31,289 nucleotides of DNA from Firmicutes bacterium UBA2116. Its GTDB lineage: Bacteria > Bacillota > Clostridia > Tissierellales > Sedimentibacteraceae. This document shows positions 29,585 to 31,289 of this stretch, piece after piece. Both the position numbers and the translations under genes were made by a program. The stretch covers positions 1 through 31,289 of the forward strand of contig DCYG01000043.1 of the NCBI GenBank assembly GCA_002331025.1. Direction: 5' to 3'. The notes beneath the pieces were generated by a model, which worked only from the letters and a program-made list of their open reading frames with translations, was not told the DNA's origin and did no database searches. The stretch's first letter is position 1, and each line of letters starts with the position of its first letter.

Positions 29585-30796
29585 TTAAATATTTTTAATG
29601 AATTTTACAAAACGCTTTTTCCCGACTTTAATCACATCGTCATGGTTAATAACCCTGTCGGTTTCATGTTGTGAAAGCTTGCTCCCATTTAATTGAATGC
29701 CGCCTTGTTTCACTAATCTGATAAAATCACTTTTGCTTTTAATATAATCCATTTTTATCAGTTGTATAATAATATCGTTGATAGTTTCTTGATTTATAAA
29801 AATCTCCGGGATGTTGTCAGGTATAGATTTTTTGCAAAAAGCAGTGTCATAGTATTCAATTGCCCGTTCTACATCGTCAGATGCATGATAAAGTGAAGTG
29901 ATGATTTTAGCCAAACGGTATTTAATATCCTTTGGATTTGCTCCATGATCGAGATTTTCCTTTACCCTTTTTATTTCACTCGGGTGTTCATCCGTCGCAA
30001 GTTCAAAATATCTGATGATAAGAGTGTCGGGAATTTCCATTACTTTCTTAAACATTACTTCTGCAGGTTCATTAATACCTATATAATTTCCAAGACTCTT
30101 GCTCATTTTTTCTATACCGTCCAAACCTTCAAGAATAGGCATGAATATAGCAATCTGCGGTTCCTGATTTAATGTTTTCTGGAGAGTTCTGCCCATTAAT
30201 ATATTGAAAGTCTGGTCAGTTCCTCCCAATTCTACATCTGAATTAAGCGCAATAGAATCATATGCCTGCATCAATGGGTAGAAAAACTCATGAATTCCTA
30301 TCGGAGTTTGGTTTTCATACCTTTTTTTGAAATCGTCTCGTTCCATAATTCTCGCAACGGTCGTAGTAGAGGCAAGCCTGATTACGTCTTCAAAATTGAG
30401 TTTAGAAAGCCACTCGCTGTTAAAACGAACTTCAGTCTTATCCTTATCCAATATTTTAAAAATCTGTTCACAATAAGTTATTGAATTTTTATGCACTTGT
30501 TCATCAGTGAGAGCAATTCGTCCCTTTGACTTTCCGGTAGGGTCACCGATTTTTCCCGTAAAATCACCTACAATAATTACTACGTGATGACCTAAATCCT
30601 GCATTTGTTTAATTTTACGGAGTACAACCGCGTGACCTAAATGTATATCCGGCGCAGATGGGTCAAGTCCTAATTTGATTGTGAGCGGTATATTTCTGTC
30701 AAAAGACTTGTTGAGTTTTAAAAGCAACTCCTCCTCATTTACTATGGTGTGAGCACCTTTTGAGATAATCTGCATTTGTTCTTCTGGTTTTAACAT
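29585..30796 (-). CDS. tyrS: Tyrosine-tRNA ligase
   Basis: TyrS charges tRNA-Tyr with tyrosine using ATP. The 403-residue class I synthetase has the HLGH form of the HIGH motif (52-55), the tyrosine-site segments KLGLDPSAPD (41-50) and YPLMQAYDSIALNSDVELGG (173-192), KMSKS (230-234), and a C-terminal S4-like RNA-binding domain (DFIRLVKQGGIQLNGSKLSQ and on). AAGGAG is 9 bases before the ATG at 30796; an ATG at 30805 directly abuts the box. The upstream region is a tyrosine T-box leader, so expression should rise when uncharged tRNA-Tyr accumulates. Confidence 0.96.
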   Translation of the reverse strand: MLKPEEQMQIISKGAHTIVNEEELLLKLNKSFDRNIPLTIKLGLDPSAPDIHLGHAVVLRKIKQMQDLGHHVVIIVGDFTGKIGDPTGKSKGRIALTDEQVHKNSITYCEQIFKILDKDKTEVRFNSEWLSKLNFEDVIRLASTTTVARIMERDDFKKRYENQTPIGIHEFFYPLMQAYDSIALNSDVELGGTDQTFNILMGRTLQKTLNQEPQIAIFMPILEGLDGIEKMSKSLGNYIGINEPAEVMFKKVMEIPDTLIIRYFELATDEHPSEIKRVKENLDHGANPKDIKYRLAKIITSLYHASDDVERAIEYYDTAFCKKSIPDNIPEIFINQETINDIIIQLIKMDYIKSKSDFIRLVKQGGIQLNGSKLSQHETDRVINHDDVIKVGKKRFVKFIKNI

Positions 30797-30827
30797 AATT
30801 AACATCTCCTTGAAATATTTTATTCAA

Positions 30828-31168
30828 TAAAAAACTCGCCCTTTTGTTTCCAAAAGGACGAGATATCATTTCGTGTTACCACCTTATATTTGCAAGCAAC
30901 TCACATTACTCACCTTATTAAGTACGTCATTTATTAAATGAGATACTCTAACACTATAACGGGTGTTATTTCCCGTTGCAGCCTACTAAAAAACTGTTCG
31001 GTGCAAAGCTCAAAGATGTATTCACAATCAATATCCAAGGCACCTCTCATCAACCGGTAACTTTCTGTTTGTATTTCATGATTGCTACTAATTCTTATCG
31101 CAGCTTTTATTTCTTATACTGTGAACTATGGTATTTGCTATAGCTCTTAGTTATACATATATTTAATT
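30828..31168 (-). promoter_or_regulatory. Tyrosine-specific T-box leader of tyrS
   Basis: On the minus strand the leader contains the T-box sequence AGGTGGTAACACG (30884-30872), whose TGGT would pair with the ACCA end of uncharged tRNA-Tyr. It also has a Stem I with the ACCGGTTGATGAGAGGT distal-loop wording and a specifier-loop TAC codon (31020-31018), which codes for tyrosine. The terminator is a 12-bp stem, CTCGTCCTTTTG/CAAAAGGGCGAG (30862-30835), followed by a T-run. Binding of uncharged tRNA stabilises the antiterminator and allows tyrS transcription. Confidence 0.93.
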
Positions 31169-31174
31169 ATTAGT

Positions 31175-31203
31175 ATTATATTCAATAAGTTTTCATATGT
31201 CAA
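31175..31203 (-). promoter_or_regulatory. Promoter of tyrS
   Basis: On the minus strand a perfect TTGACA (31203-31198) and a perfect TATAAT (31180-31175) are 17 bases apart. Nothing supportable was seen between this promoter and the window end at 31289. Confidence 0.82.
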
Positions 31204-31289
31204 CTATCATATCAACTAAAGATTAAAGATTAATTTTGAATAATTTGAATAATTTGATAATTAAATAATTCGAGTTTCCGCAAAAAGCA

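Overview
The window is chromosomal DNA from a low-GC Gram-positive bacterium, most likely a member of the Clostridia. The evidence is AT-rich sequence with strong AGGAGG ribosome-binding sites, the order rplM-rpsI, and the block radical SAM (TIGR03960 type) - DUF2344 partner - RNase G/E - rplU - prp - rpmA - obg - yhbY. Other signs are an L27 with a cleavable N-terminal extension, a tyrosine T-box leader, and NdoAI/NdoA-like genes behind acpS. I cannot fix the genus from sequence reading alone.

Layout. 1-1160: rplM-rpsI with a strong promoter, a probable L13-type leader and a terminator. 1160-3575: an accessory island with a decayed group II intron (reverse transcriptase fragment plus domains V/VI) and a HEPN/MNT toxin-antitoxin pair. 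The rpsI terminator sequence is repeated at the far end of the island. 3.8-6.7 kb: a DUF4085-like protein, an unrecognised protein and a DUF3798-like lipoprotein. 6.7-8.05 kb: queT behind a probable preQ1-I riboswitch, then a flavin split-barrel protein. 8.1-11.05 kb (minus strand): an AbrB-antitoxin/RelE-toxin pair, a lipid kinase and a MATE transporter. 11.2-13.7 kb: upp, divergent from acpS - small lipoprotein - ndoAI - ndoA. 13.8-17.1 kb: two closely related serpin lipoproteins flanking an oppositely oriented acetyltransferase. 17.1-18.4 kb: folC, divergent from the housekeeping block at 18.5-25.3 kb. 25.3-27.3 kb: an unusual cis-prenyltransferase homologue, a HAD phosphatase and a small unknown gene. 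27.5-29.5 kb: thyA-folA-GNAT. 29.6-31.2 kb: tyrS (minus) with a full T-box leader.

How the genes work together. Several units serve translation: L13, S9, L21, L27 with its maturing protease Prp, Obg, YhbY, RNase G/E and TyrS. thyA and folA are adjacent and biochemically coupled, and folC supplies polyglutamylated folate. The island and the toxin-antitoxin modules are accessory. The serpin pair looks like surface protease inhibitors that duplicated and then diverged in the bait loop.

The most unusual signals are these: the duplicated serpins with different reactive loops; a roughly 40-bp palindrome present in five copies in both orientations, two of them abutting stop codons; the island bracketed by terminator copies; a second dispersed GGGACA...TGTCCC element in front of two genes; and a cis-prenyltransferase homologue with altered active-site motifs. 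I found no CRISPR array, tRNA, rRNA or intact transposase.
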